64,000 bases of DNA from Methylocystis echinoides (GCF_040687965.1 NZ_CP156084.1:324501-388500); one strand, 5' to 3'; shown: positions 51,919-61,891, counted from the first letter of the stretch. Notes: generated by a model not told the origin, from the sequence alone. Translations and numbers: made by a program.

Positions 51919-54900
51919 ATGAAAGTTGCTGCGATGAAGAAGACTTTGCTGCTTTGCCTGTGCGCGGCCTTTTCCTTTGCGACGCCCTCGCGCGCCGAGG
52001 CGCCGCCGGTCTTCGATCGCGCGCAGCGCGCCGATGGCGCGCGCATCGCGCCTGACCGCTTTTTGCGCGCCTATGATCCGCTTACCATCTTCTTCCCCGG
52101 CGACGTCGGCCCCAAGGCCGGCGGGCCTGAGGATGCGCCCACGAAATATGCGACGATCACCCCGCAGCCCGCGGGCGACTGGCGCTGGATCGGCCCACGC
52201 GCCTTGCAGTTTCGCCCGGCCGAGGCGTGGACGCCGCTTGCGCGCGTGAGCGTCAGGAGCGGCGGCGACGAGCGCAAGCTCGTGGCGCTGCTGCCGACGC
52301 CCTCCTCCACCAATCCGGCGGCCGACGCCGAGCCGACGCCAGAACTGACGCAGATCGCCCTCACCTTCGCACAGCCGATCGACGCGGCGGCGCTCTCGCG
52401 CCTTGTCTCCGTGGAGCTGCGCCCGGCGCCGGGCGTCTCGCCGCAGGGCGGGCAGATGCTCAGCCCTTCCGCCTATGATATTCGGCCGCTTGAACGCGGC
52501 GCGCGCGGCGACGAACAGACTTATGTCTTGCGGCTGCGCGACAGCATCGCGGACGGTCGCGTCGCCATTCTGCGTCTGAAGCTCTCCGACGAGCCCGGTC
52601 TCGACGACGAAACATACGAGCTGCGCATCCGCACCGCTCTGCCCTTCGCCGTTACGGAGGCCAGCTGCGGGCGCGGCTGGGACGATACGCATCTCGGCGG
52701 CGTGCTTCGCTGCGCGGCCAATGGATTCGCGCCGGCGCCCGAGACCGGCGAGGAGGAAGGCGGCGACGTCGCCTCGACCTATGCCGCGGCGAACAAACGC
52801 CGGCTGTCTCTTTCCTTCAACGCGCAGCCTGAAACGCTCGACATTTTGCGGGCGCGCGAAGCCTTGCGGATCACGCCGCCCGTCGACGACCTTGCCGTCG
52901 ACGCCGACGGCAATCATCTCAGGATCGGCGGCAAATTCCTCTCCGACACGGTCTACGAACTCACCGTCGCGCCCGGCGCGATGAAAGACGGTCGCGGGCG
53001 CGCATTGGCGGGAGCCTTCTCGCAGCGCTTCGCCTTCACGCGCGACATTCCCGCTTTGCAGTGGGACGCGGGCTATGGCCTCGCCGAGCGATTTGGCGCG
53101 CAGCTCCTGCCGTTGCGGGGCCGCGGCTACGACCGCGCCGACATTCGCATCCACGCCATTGATCCGCTCGCGCGAGATTTCTGGCCGTTCCCGCAACAGG
53201 GCGTCGAAACGATTGACGCCGAGGCGCCGCCGCTTCCCGGCAATGAGCCTGCGCGCTGGGCGGAGAGCGGCAATATCGAAGCCGAGGCGATCAAGGCGCG
53301 CATCAAGACATTGGGGTCGCCGGCCGTCTCGCGGCTCGTCGATCTGCCGATCAAACGCAATAGCGCCGATGCGAAATTCGGCGTCGATCTGAAGGAAGAT
53401 TTCGCGCGCATCGGCGGGCGCGAGCAGCCGGGAACCTATCTTGTCGGCCTGCGCGCGGTCGATCAGGACAAGCGCAAATGGCTGCGCGTTCAGGTCACGG
53501 ACCTTTCGCTCTCGGCGATAGAGGAGCCGACGCGCGTGCGCTTCGCCGTCACCTCGCTCGCGACGGCGCAGCCGGTGAGCGGCGCGCAAGTTCGCGTCGA
53601 GGGCGTCAAGGACGACAAATTCATCACGCTCGCGACAGGAACGACTGACGAGAACGGCTTCTTCTCCTGGTCGCCGATCAAGCGCGGCGACGGCGAGCTG
53701 CGCCGCGTCGTCGTCAGTAAAGGGCTCGATACGCTCGTCATCGATCCCGACAGCGCGCCGTCCGAATACGCCAGGGAACTCTGGTCGAAGCCGGAGGCGG
53801 CGTGGCTCTCCTGGGTCTCCGAGACCGATACGCCGCGCGAAGAGAAAGCGCGTACGCTGTGCCATGTCTTTTCCGAGCGGCCGATCTACCGGCCCGAGGA
53901 GCCGGCCCATATCAAGGGCTTCGTGCGCAGCTACAAGGGCGGCGCGCTCAGCCTCGCGAAGACCGGCGGCGCGCTCGTCGTCACGGGGCCGAACAATCAG
54001 GAATGGCGCATCCCGGTGAAGCTCGACGCGGCGGGCGGCTTCTATCACAAATTCGACGCGCAGACGCCGGCCACCGGCGACTATTCGGTCAAATTCGAGC
54101 CCGACGCCCCCAAGGCGAAGAAGGCCGAGAAGGATGAGGCCGCCGACGCCGCCGAAGGCGAAGGCGCGGAGGTGGCGCAGGATACGTCCTGCGGGACATT
54201 CACATTCAAGAAGGAAGCCTATCGTCTGCCGACCTTCGAGGTCGTGCTCAACGCGCCGCAGACGGTCGCGCTCGACACGACCTTCGACGTCGATCTGCTC
54301 GCCCGCTATTTCGCGGGCGGGCTCGCGGCGGATCGTCCGGTGAAATGGCGCGCGGCGCAATTCCCGCATGTTTTCACGCCGCCGAACCGCGAGGGGTTCC
54401 TGTTCTCGACCGATGCGCGCTTCTCCGGCGACGGCAAGTTCAAATCGACGGCCGTGCTCGAGCGCGACCAGCGTACCGACGCCGGCGGCGCCGCGCGCAT
54501 GACCTTCGACACCACGATCGAACCGACCGCGCAGCCGCGCCGCTATTCGATCGAGGCGACCGTCACCGGCGACGACGGGGTTGAAGTGCGCAATGTGCAA
54601 AACGTCATCGCCTTGCCGCCCTTCGTGCTCGGCGTGAAAACGCCGCGCTATGTCGAACGGCCTGGCGCGGTCACGCCCGAAATCATCGCTGTCGACGGCA
54701 AGGGCGAGAGCGTCACGGGCCTCGAGATGACGCTGCGCCTCATCAAGCGCAACTGGATTTCGACGTTGCAGGCGAGCGACTTCGCCCAAGGCGCGGCGAA
54801 ATATGTCACGCAGGTGCAGGACGAGACGGTCTTCGAGCAGAAGGTCGCCAGCGCCAAGGAGGCGCAGAAAATCGCGCTCGAAACAAAGAGCGCCGGCGTC

Positions 54901-57756
54901 TATCTCGTGCAGCTCGAAGCCTATGACCGCCTGAAGCGCCGGCAGCAGGTCAGCGTCGACTTCTTCGTCGGCGGCGACACGCCCGTGACATTCGCACGTC
55001 CGCCCGCGCAGTCGGCCACGATCACCACGGACAAGGAGAAATATGCGCCCGGCGAAACGGCGACGCTCGTCATTCAGTCGCCCTTCCAGAAGGCGCGCGC
55101 CCTCGCCATCGTGGAGCAGCCCAACGGCGTCTACGACTACAGCTTCGTCGACATCGACAATGGCTTCGGCCGCTTTCCGCTCACGGTGAAGAAGGAGCAA
55201 CTGCCGAAGCTCGCCATCCACTTCTTGATCATGCGCGGGCGGCTGGAGAACAGCGCCCCGCAGCCCTCCGCGAATTTCGACCAGGGCAAACCGGTCACCA
55301 TCGCGGCGACGAAATGGATCGAGGTGACGCCCGTCAAGAACATCGTCAACGTCAAACTGGAGCATCCCGGCAAGGCGCGGCCCGGCCAGGAAGTGGAAGT
55401 GGCGCTGCGCCTGACGGACGACGCCGGCAAGCCGCTTGCGGGCGAAGCGACTTTCTGGCTCGTCGACCAGGCCGTGCTGTCGCTCGCCAAGGAGCGCCCG
55501 CTCGATCCGCTGCCGGATTTCATCGTCGCGCGTGAAACGAAGATGGCGGCGCGCGACACGCGCAACATGGCCTTCGGAGTCATTCCGCTCGAAGAGATCG
55601 CCGGCGGCGACGAAGAGCTGCAGGAATGGGGCGCAGAGAATAACATTTCCGTACGCAAGAATTTCACGCCCGTGCCGATCTATCTTCCGAGCGTGAAGGT
55701 GGGCGACAACGGCGTCGCCAAGATCAAACTCACGCTTCCCGATACGCTCACTGTGTTCAAGCTGCGCGCGAAGGCGGTGAGCGGCCCGGATCGCTTCGGC
55801 GCGGCGGGCGGCGAAATGCTCATCCGACAGGACCTCGTCGCCCAGCCCGCGCTGCCGCGCTTCATCCGTCCCGGCGACGCCTTCGACATCGGCCTCGTGG
55901 CGCGCATCGTCGAGGGACCGGGCGGTGCCGGCAAGGCGGCGATCGCGGCGTCCGCGTTGAAACTCGCGGGCGAGAGCAGCCGCAAGATCGAATGGCCGCC
56001 GAACCGTCCGGTGCGCGTCGATCTAAGCGCCGACGCGCCGGCGTCCTTGCAGGACAGCGCAAAGATAAATTTCCGAATCGAGCGCGACGCCGATCACGCC
56101 CGCGACGCGGTCGAGATCGACCTTCCGGTGAAGCCCGACCGTGAGCCGGCGGCGCGCTACGAGGTCGTCGAAATCGCCCCCGGCGAGACCAAGACGCTTG
56201 CGGCCGTCGGCGCCCCGATGCGCGCGAAAACCTTTTCCCGCGACATCGTCGTCGCGGCCGATCCTGCGATCGTCAAACTCGTCGCCGGGCTCAATATGCT
56301 CGTGGATTATCCCTACGGCTGCACCGAGCAGCGGCTTGCCTTGTCGCGCGCCGCTCTGTCGCTGAATGGCTTCGCGCCAATCCTCGCAGCCGCGGGATTG
56401 CAGGACCGCGTCTCCGCGAGCGTGCGCAGCACGGCGCAGCAGATCGAGCAGTCAGTCGACAGCGACGGGCTTGTCGCCTTCTGGCCGCGGGCGCGCGGCA
56501 ATGTGCTGTTGACCGCCTGGTCCTACGCCTTCCTCGCGCGCGCCGAACGCGCCGGCGAGCCGGTGGACGCCACGCTGCGCGATCGCCTCGCCAATATTCT
56601 GCGCCTCTCCTTGCGTTCGGATTACGCGCGCCTGCTCGGCGGCGAAGAGTTGCGCGAACGCGCGGCGGCGCTCGCGGCGCTCGCGGAAGGCGGCAAGCTC
56701 GACGAATCCTATGTCGCCGAATTCGTGCGCCGCGCCGATTTCCTGCCCAATGAAAGCGTCGCCGAGCTCGCGGCGGCGGCGGCGCGGCTGCCGGACGCCG
56801 ATCAGCGCATTCTCGCCTCGCTGATGGAAACGATGTGGGGGCGCGTGAAATTTGCAAGCCGCAATGGCGCGCAGGTCTACGCCGGACAGGCGGGCGAACG
56901 CGCCTCCGAGTTGATCCTGCCCTCAGAGACGCGCAACCTCGCCGAAATGTTGCGCGCCGCCGCCCTCGCTGCGCCCGCCGACCCGCGCGCGCCGGCGCTG
57001 CGCGACGCGCTGCTGCGTCTCGGCGACGGCGACGGCTGGGGCACGACCAACGCCAACGCCAGCGCCATCGAAGCGCTCGCTGAAGGCTGGCGAAGGCCGG
57101 TGACGCCGCTCGCCGTCGCCTTCGCGCAAGGCGGCGCGCCGCAGACGATGACGATCGACGCCAATAATCCTGTCGCGCGTCACATGAGCGAGACCGACGC
57201 GCCGCTGACCATCTCCAACACGTCCAACGCGCCGCTCCTGGCGCTTGTCGAGACGCGCTACACGCCGGCGGAGCCCGGCGCCAAAGCCGAAGCCGCGAGC
57301 GAGGGCTTCGTCGTCACGCGGCAGAGCTGGCGCGTGAAGAACGGCGAGGCGCCGCAAAAGCTCGACGCCGCCGATAGCGTGATCCGCGTCGCGCAGGGCG
57401 ACGTCATCGAGGAGACGGCGGAGGTCGTGAACCCGGAAGATCGCACTTATGTTGCAATCTCTCTGCCGCTCGCGGCGGGCTATGAGCCCTTGAATCCCAA
57501 TATCGCCACGGCGCCCGCCGAAGCGCAGCCGTCGAGCGCCCCGACGCTCGCGCCGACATGGGTCTCCTATGGCGACGACCGCGTGCTCTACGCTTACGAC
57601 TTGCTGCCCAAGGGCAATTACCGCTTCGCCTTCCGCCTCAAGGCGCAAACGGCGGGCGCATACACGCAGCCGCCCGCGACGGCGGAGACGATGTATAAGA
57701 AAGGCGTTCGCGGCGCGAGCGCGGGCGCCCGGGTGGAGATCGCCAAAGCGCCATGA
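51919..57756 (+). CDS. Bacterial alpha-2-macroglobulin with thioester
   Basis: A 1945-residue periplasmic protease trap of the YfhM type. The signal peptide is MKKTLLLCLCAAFSFATPSR from an in-frame ATG at 51934; unlike E. coli YfhM there is no clear lipobox, so it may be soluble. MG domains follow, with CHVFSERPIYRPEEPAHIKG (MG3-4), the bait region around 1100-1250, and a TED domain with the thioester motif YGCTEQ (Cys1468 and Gln1471), fully intact. Proteases that cut the bait should be trapped covalently. It is coupled to pbpC by a four-base overlap, the usual pairing in which PBP1C repairs peptidoglycan while the macroglobulin blocks attack through the breach. Confidence 0.95.
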   Translation: MKVAAMKKTLLLCLCAAFSFATPSRAEAPPVFDRAQRADGARIAPDRFLRAYDPLTIFFPGDVGPKAGGPEDAPTKYATITPQPAGDWRWIGPRALQFRPAEAWTPLARVSVRSGGDERKLVALLPTPSSTNPAADAEPTPELTQIALTFAQPIDAAALSRLVSVELRPAPGVSPQGGQMLSPSAYDIRPLERGARGDEQTYVLRLRDSIADGRVAILRLKLSDEPGLDDETYELRIRTALPFAVTEASCGRGWDDTHLGGVLRCAANGFAPAPETGEEEGGDVASTYAAANKRRLSLSFNAQPETLDILRAREALRITPPVDDLAVDADGNHLRIGGKFLSDTVYELTVAPGAMKDGRGRALAGAFSQRFAFTRDIPALQWDAGYGLAERFGAQLLPLRGRGYDRADIRIHAIDPLARDFWPFPQQGVETIDAEAPPLPGNEPARWAESGNIEAEAIKARIKTLGSPAVSRLVDLPIKRNSADAKFGVDLKEDFARIGGREQPGTYLVGLRAVDQDKRKWLRVQVTDLSLSAIEEPTRVRFAVTSLATAQPVSGAQVRVEGVKDDKFITLATGTTDENGFFSWSPIKRGDGELRRVVVSKGLDTLVIDPDSAPSEYARELWSKPEAAWLSWVSETDTPREEKARTLCHVFSERPIYRPEEPAHIKGFVRSYKGGALSLAKTGGALVVTGPNNQEWRIPVKLDAAGGFYHKFDAQTPATGDYSVKFEPDAPKAKKAEKDEAADAAEGEGAEVAQDTSCGTFTFKKEAYRLPTFEVVLNAPQTVALDTTFDVDLLARYFAGGLAADRPVKWRAAQFPHVFTPPNREGFLFSTDARFSGDGKFKSTAVLERDQRTDAGGAARMTFDTTIEPTAQPRRYSIEATVTGDDGVEVRNVQNVIALPPFVLGVKTPRYVERPGAVTPEIIAVDGKGESVTGLEMTLRLIKRNWISTLQASDFAQGAAKYVTQVQDETVFEQKVASAKEAQKIALETKSAGVYLVQLEAYDRLKRRQQVSVDFFVGGDTPVTFARPPAQSATITTDKEKYAPGETATLVIQSPFQKARALAIVEQPNGVYDYSFVDIDNGFGRFPLTVKKEQLPKLAIHFLIMRGRLENSAPQPSANFDQGKPVTIAATKWIEVTPVKNIVNVKLEHPGKARPGQEVEVALRLTDDAGKPLAGEATFWLVDQAVLSLAKERPLDPLPDFIVARETKMAARDTRNMAFGVIPLEEIAGGDEELQEWGAENNISVRKNFTPVPIYLPSVKVGDNGVAKIKLTLPDTLTVFKLRAKAVSGPDRFGAAGGEMLIRQDLVAQPALPRFIRPGDAFDIGLVARIVEGPGGAGKAAIAASALKLAGESSRKIEWPPNRPVRVDLSADAPASLQDSAKINFRIERDADHARDAVEIDLPVKPDREPAARYEVVEIAPGETKTLAAVGAPMRAKTFSRDIVVAADPAIVKLVAGLNMLVDYPYGCTEQRLALSRAALSLNGFAPILAAAGLQDRVSASVRSTAQQIEQSVDSDGLVAFWPRARGNVLLTAWSYAFLARAERAGEPVDATLRDRLANILRLSLRSDYARLLGGEELRERAAALAALAEGGKLDESYVAEFVRRADFLPNESVAELAAAAARLPDADQRILASLMETMWGRVKFASRNGAQVYAGQAGERASELILPSETRNLAEMLRAAALAAPADPRAPALRDALLRLGDGDGWGTTNANASAIEALAEGWRRPVTPLAVAFAQGGAPQTMTIDANNPVARHMSETDAPLTISNTSNAPLLALVETRYTPAEPGAKAEAASEGFVVTRQSWRVKNGEAPQKLDAADSVIRVAQGDVIEETAEVVNPEDRTYVAISLPLAAGYEPLNPNIATAPAEAQPSSAPTLAPTWVSYGDDRVLYAYDLLPKGNYRFAFRLKAQTAGAYTQPPATAETMYKKGVRGASAGARVEIAKAP

Positions 57757-59990
57757 GAAAAGCGCGAATGAGCAGAGTTGCGCTCATCGCCGCCTGCGCC
57801 GCGACGGCGGCGGCGCTGTGCGGCGGAGCTCTGCTCTTCAGGGACGCCGCGGACGGCGCCGATCTTCGTGCGCCGCCGGCGACGCCGATCGTCTACGACC
57901 GCAACGGCGCCTATCTCGCGCAGATCGGACATGCGACGCATGACGCGCGGGAAGGCAAGCGCATCGATTACGGCTATTGGCCGCTCGAAAGAATCCCCGA
58001 GCGCGTCGCGCGCGCCACGCTCATTCTCGAAGACCGCCGCTTCTCCTTGCATCCGGGCGTCGATCCCCGCGCCGTGCTGCGCGCCTTGTGGAACAATCTC
58101 GCGCACGACCGACGCGCCGAAGGCGCCTCCACCATCGCCATGCAGGTCGCGCGCATGCAGGCGCCCCGTCCCCGCACGCTGCTCAACAAGTTGCGCGAGG
58201 CGGCGACCGGCCTTCTCCTCGTTGCGAGATACGGGCGGGAGGCGACGCTCGCCCATTATCTGCGGCTCGCGCCCTATGGGCTCGGCAGCCATGGCGTCGC
58301 GCATGCCGCGCGCTTTTATTTCGACAGGCCGGTCGACGATCTCTCCTGGGCGCAGACGGCGCTGCTCGCCGCCATTCCGCAATCGCCGGGCCGCATGAAC
58401 CTCACGCGCGCAAGCGGCCTGAAGCTCGCCGTGGCCCGCGCGCGCTATGCGATCGACCAGCTCGAAAAGGACGGCGCGCTCGACGCCACGCAAGGCGAAC
58501 TGGCGCGACGCGAGCTCGCCGCGATGCGCCCATTCGCGGCGAAGCGCCGTCCCGAGGCGCTGCATCTCGCCTTGCGCTACGAGCGTCTGGCGCGCGAGGG
58601 CCGCGTGCGCGCGGCCTCCCGTTACGATCCGCGCATCCACGCGACGATCGACCTCGTCGTCGAAGGCGAGACCATGCGGCTCGCGCGGCGTTATCTGTCG
58701 ATCTTCCGTCACGCGGGCGCGCGGCAGGTTGCGGTGATGGTCGCCGAGCGCGGGTCCAACGCCGTCATCGCCGACGTCGGATCCGCCGATTACGACGATC
58801 CGCGCGCCGGCGCCTTCGATTTCACGCGGGTGATGCGCTCGCCGGGTTCGACGCTGAAGCCGTTCGTCTATGCCCTCGGCCTGGAGCGGGGCGCGCTGAA
58901 GCCGACCGATCTCCTCCAGGACATGCCCGAAGGCGCCTCCGGCGTCGCCAACGCCGACGGACTTTACCTCGGTCCGATGACGCCGCGGCAGGCGCTCGCC
59001 AATTCCCGCAATGTGCCCGCGACCAACCTCCTGCGGCGGGTGGGACTCCTCGCAAATTTCGACTTCCTCCACGAACTCGGACTGCACAATCTCGATGCGC
59101 CGGCGGAGAGCTTCGGAATTTCGATGGCGATCGGCGCCCTTCCGACGCGGCTCGAGGATCTGATGCGCGCTTACGCGGCGCTTGCCGACGACGGCGTCAT
59201 GCGAGACCTTTCCTTTGCCGCGGATGAACGAAAAGCCCCGCCGCGCCGCGTGATGTCCATCGATACGGCGCGGCTCGTCACCTCGTTCCTTTCTGACCCA
59301 CAGGCGCGTCTCCCGTCCTTCCCGCGTTACGGTCCGCTGGAATATCCTTTCGCCGTCGCTGTGAAGACGGGCACCTCGCAGAATTATCGCGACGCCTGGA
59401 CCCTCGCCTTCTCCAATAGATACATCGTCGGCGTCTGGATCGGGCGCGCCGACGCCAGCGGCATGCGCGGCCTCGCCGGCGCCAATTCGGCCGCGCGTCT
59501 CGCCCATGCGGTGATGGCGGGGCTGCATGGCGCGCGGCCGGGGGAGATTGCGCCAGAGACCTTTCCGCCGCCGCCGGGGCGCGTCGCAGTCGATCTTTGC
59601 CGCGTCGACTCGGGTCCCGACTGCCCGCTTTCCTTGCGCGAATGGGTAAAGCCGGAAGAAATCGCCGCCACGCCCAATGCGTCGACGCTGGCGCATCTGG
59701 ACGATGCGGTTTCAGCAGACGCGGGCGCTCTCGTGATCGCCACGCCCGAACACAATATGCATGTGTGGCGCAACCCGGAGCAGCCGGCGGCGCTCAACAA
59801 GCTCGCGCTGAAACTCGCCAACGGCGCCGCCAATTCGCAGATCGTGTGGACCGTCGACGGCGCGCCTGTCGCGGTGGCGCAGGCGGATGAGACCGTCTTC
59901 TGGCCGATGACGCCCGGCGCGCACCGCATTCAGGCGCGGCTGCCGTTGGCGCCGGTCGCATCACGGCCGGTGCGCGTGACGGTCGAGTAA
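57753..59990 (+). CDS. pbpC: Penicillin-binding protein 1C
   Basis: A 745-residue class A-type penicillin-binding protein. One N-terminal helix is followed by the GT51 transglycosylase domain (ILEDRRFSLHPGVDPRAVLR, catalytic Glu93; GASTIAMQVARM). The transpeptidase domain has Ser366-T-L-Lys369 in SPGSTLKPFVYAL, the SRN motif in LANSRNVPATN and KTGTS in VAVKTGTSQNYRDAW. The last 90 residues are the BiPBP C-terminal sandwich (NKLALKLANGAANSQIVWTV). All catalytic residues are kept. It is translationally coupled to the macroglobulin gene. Confidence 0.96.
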   Translation: MRKARMSRVALIAACAATAAALCGGALLFRDAADGADLRAPPATPIVYDRNGAYLAQIGHATHDAREGKRIDYGYWPLERIPERVARATLILEDRRFSLHPGVDPRAVLRALWNNLAHDRRAEGASTIAMQVARMQAPRPRTLLNKLREAATGLLLVARYGREATLAHYLRLAPYGLGSHGVAHAARFYFDRPVDDLSWAQTALLAAIPQSPGRMNLTRASGLKLAVARARYAIDQLEKDGALDATQGELARRELAAMRPFAAKRRPEALHLALRYERLAREGRVRAASRYDPRIHATIDLVVEGETMRLARRYLSIFRHAGARQVAVMVAERGSNAVIADVGSADYDDPRAGAFDFTRVMRSPGSTLKPFVYALGLERGALKPTDLLQDMPEGASGVANADGLYLGPMTPRQALANSRNVPATNLLRRVGLLANFDFLHELGLHNLDAPAESFGISMAIGALPTRLEDLMRAYAALADDGVMRDLSFAADERKAPPRRVMSIDTARLVTSFLSDPQARLPSFPRYGPLEYPFAVAVKTGTSQNYRDAWTLAFSNRYIVGVWIGRADASGMRGLAGANSAARLAHAVMAGLHGARPGEIAPETFPPPPGRVAVDLCRVDSGPDCPLSLREWVKPEEIAATPNASTLAHLDDAVSADAGALVIATPEHNMHVWRNPEQPAALNKLALKLANGAANSQIVWTVDGAPVAVAQADETVFWPMTPGAHRIQARLPLAPVASRPVRVTVE

Positions 59991-60009
59991 CGCGCCCTTC
60001 TCGCCCGCC

Positions 60010-60762
60010 TTATCTTGCGACCTGTTGCCCGACCGACAAGCCCGTCTGCCCAACCGGGTTCAATTGCTGGAAGTAAGACATGCCGACTTTGAGGGCGGAA
60101 TCGCCAACAACGATCACGTCTCCGGGCGCGACTTCGGGATCGTCGGCCTGTCCACTGCGGATAGCGGCGAGATCATAGGGGATCATGCTCCTCTGGCCGT
60201 CCACATTTCTAAAAACGGTGACACTATCCGAGGCCATGTTCCGGTCGAGGCCGCCCGCCTTCGCAATCGCCTGCTCGAGCGTGTCCCGCCCACGCAGCGG
60301 GTACACGCCCGGCGTCTTCACCGCGCCCTCCACGGTGACGCGGCGGCTGTTGTATTCCGTCACGACGACGGTGACTTGCGGCGACCGCATATAACCGGCG
60401 TCGAGGCGTTTCTGGATCTCGCGCTCCAAATCCGCTGAGGTCTTGCCTGCCGCAGGAGTGGCGCCGATAAGGGGAAGATTGATCGTGCCGTCCTCTGCGA
60501 CCGGCACGGCCCTGGAAAGATCAGGCGCTTTGAAGACGGTTATCTGCACGACATCCATCGGCCCGATCATGTAGCTCGGGCCGCCGGGTTTGGAGGCGGC
60601 GACAACGCGGCTCTCGACTTTGGCGGCAGCTGTCTGTGGCTGATCCGGCGACGCCATGCTCGCCCCATCGCCGGGCATCCCATTGCAGCCGCCCAGTCCT
60701 GCGATGACCGCGCTGACGACAGCTACGGTCACGGTTCGGACTTTGTGCAGCGAAAGCTTCAT
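60010..60762 (-). CDS. Wza-type polysaccharide export lipoprotein
   Basis: A 250-residue outer-membrane lipoprotein of the polysaccharide biosynthesis/export family. The signal ends in GLGGC (lipidation near Cys26). The Poly_export domain begins SYMIGPMDVVQITVFKAPDL and is followed by one or two SLBB domains (VTVEGAVKTPGVYPLRGRDT, LEQAIAKAGGLDR). It is the short form without a long transmembrane helix barrel. No polysaccharide synthase genes are in view, so it is an orphan here. The start at 60762 is preferred (GGTGAAG just upstream) to 60780. Confidence 0.88.
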   Translation of the reverse strand: MKLSLHKVRTVTVAVVSAVIAGLGGCNGMPGDGASMASPDQPQTAAAKVESRVVAASKPGGPSYMIGPMDVVQITVFKAPDLSRAVPVAEDGTINLPLIGATPAAGKTSADLEREIQKRLDAGYMRSPQVTVVVTEYNSRRVTVEGAVKTPGVYPLRGRDTLEQAIAKAGGLDRNMASDSVTVFRNVDGQRSMIPYDLAAIRSGQADDPEVAPGDVIVVGDSALKVGMSYFQQLNPVGQTGLSVGQQVAR

Positions 60763-61112
60763 GACTTCACCCAAATACATATCTGTCCAATCGTCAGAGT
60801 ACGTCAGTTAAGGAACCCTTGAAAGCGCCTATTCTGCGGCATTTCTGATCACAATCGGCGAAGCGCGACGATCCGCCGTCGCCAGCCCCGCCACGCCGAG
60901 GCAGGAAAGTTGCATGGCGGCGGGGCGCGCGTCATCGATCAACCCGCCCGACGCTACGCGCATCTACGTACGCCAATATGGCGCCGTCCTTCACCCGCTT
61001 GGGTGACATCCGGCGAGCCAAATTGGCGCCTATCGGCGTTTGCGGCCCCGCGCTAAGACCACGCGTGGAGGCTCGCAATCGGAGCTTCTCCTTAAATCCG
61101 AAGGGATTATTC
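60763..61112. other. 350-base divergent region between the export lipoprotein and the repeat-protein gene
   Basis: No gene is seen on either strand. It holds AAGGGA 6 bases before the plus-strand gene at 61113, and GC-rich stretches around GCGGCGGGGCGCGC. A TTGAAA near 60819 is a possible -35 without a convincing -10. I see no palindrome strong enough to call an operator. Confidence 0.5.
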
Positions 61113-61412
61113 ATGAAGAAGCTGCTTCTCGTTTCGGCCGCTCTGGCCCTCTCCACCAGCTTTGCGTGCGCGCTCGACATCAGCCAGTCGCTTAAGCTGA
61201 ACCAGTCGATCGGCGACACCTCGAAGGGCGGCTTCGCCCTCAACAAGGCTTTCGTTCTGCAGGCGCAAGTTCCCGTGAACACGACGTCGGGCAACGTCAC
61301 GCAGAAGGCCGACATCGCCCAGTCGATCGGCGACACCACCAAGGGCGGCGAAGCCAAGAACAAGGCCGTGGTGATCCAGGCCCAGGTTCCGCTGAACTTC
61401 AGCGCCCCCTGA
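61113..61412 (+). CDS. Small secreted protein with two internal repeats
   Basis: A 99-residue protein with a signal peptide (cleavage after CA near residue 20). The mature part is a tandem duplication 39 residues apart: QSIGDTSKGGFALNKAFVLQ-AQVPVN and QSIGDTTKGGEAKNKAVVIQ-AQVPLN. The duplication is visible in DNA as well (an 18-base identical word at 61203 and 61320). AAGGGA lies 6 bases before the ATG. Gln/Asn-rich alternating strands suggest a beta-stacked or fibrous fold, possibly matrix related given the export gene nearby. No family recognised. Confidence 0.75.
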   Translation: MKKLLLVSAALALSTSFACALDISQSLKLNQSIGDTSKGGFALNKAFVLQAQVPVNTTSGNVTQKADIAQSIGDTTKGGEAKNKAVVIQAQVPLNFSAP

Positions 61413-61543
61413 TAATTGCCGCTCGAGCAATTAGTCCTAGCACCGAGTCGCGGCCGGCGACGGCCGCGATCTCAATGTAGGGCGCGACCGCGTCCCTGCC
61501 TGTCGTCGTCGCCGAGGCGGCGGAATAGAGAGCGGAGCGTAAA

Positions 61544-61891
61544 ATGAAGAAATTTCTGCTTATTCCAGTTCTGTTGTGCGCTGGAGCCGCTCAGGCGCAG
61601 GCGCAGGCGCTCGGAAGCTTCATCAGCGTCAGCCCGAGCTTTATCGGCGTCAACATCAACAACCCGCTGCTGAGCGCCGTCGCGGGCGTGCAGTTCGGCC
61701 AGCACAACGACCTCGACGTCAAGCAGAACAGCCTGACCAATTTTGTCGGCGTGCAGCAGGTCTCCATCGGCAAAGCCGGCAGCTCGCAGTCGAACAACGC
61801 CGGCGTCACCCAGGTCGGCAATCAAAGCTACACGGGTCTCGGCCAGCACATCGAATCCTTGCCCCCGCTGCCGGGCTTGGGCCAGCCCTGA
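61544..61891 (+). CDS. Small secreted Gln/Asn/Gly-rich protein, curlin-like in style
   Basis: A 115-residue protein with a signal peptide (cleavage after AQA near residue 18-22). The central part has Q-x(n)-N-x-x-x-V-x-Q spacing like curlin repeats: KQNSLTNFVGVQQVSIG and SSQSNNAGVTQVGNQS, ending in a Pro/Gly-rich tail. No exact curlin signature can be claimed. GGAGCG lies about 7 bases before the ATG. It follows the repeat protein by 131 bases on the same strand, and the pair may be expressed together. Confidence 0.7.
   Translation: MKKFLLIPVLLCAGAAQAQAQALGSFISVSPSFIGVNINNPLLSAVAGVQFGQHNDLDVKQNSLTNFVGVQQVSIGKAGSSQSNNAGVTQVGNQSYTGLGQHIESLPPLPGLGQP

Noticed and set aside
51913-55365. Open frame of 1150 codons on the minus strand opposite the macroglobulin gene
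   Set aside because: It is antisense to a clearly recognised protein with an intact thioester motif; the Arg/Glu/Asp-rich translation is typical of antisense frames in GC-rich DNA.
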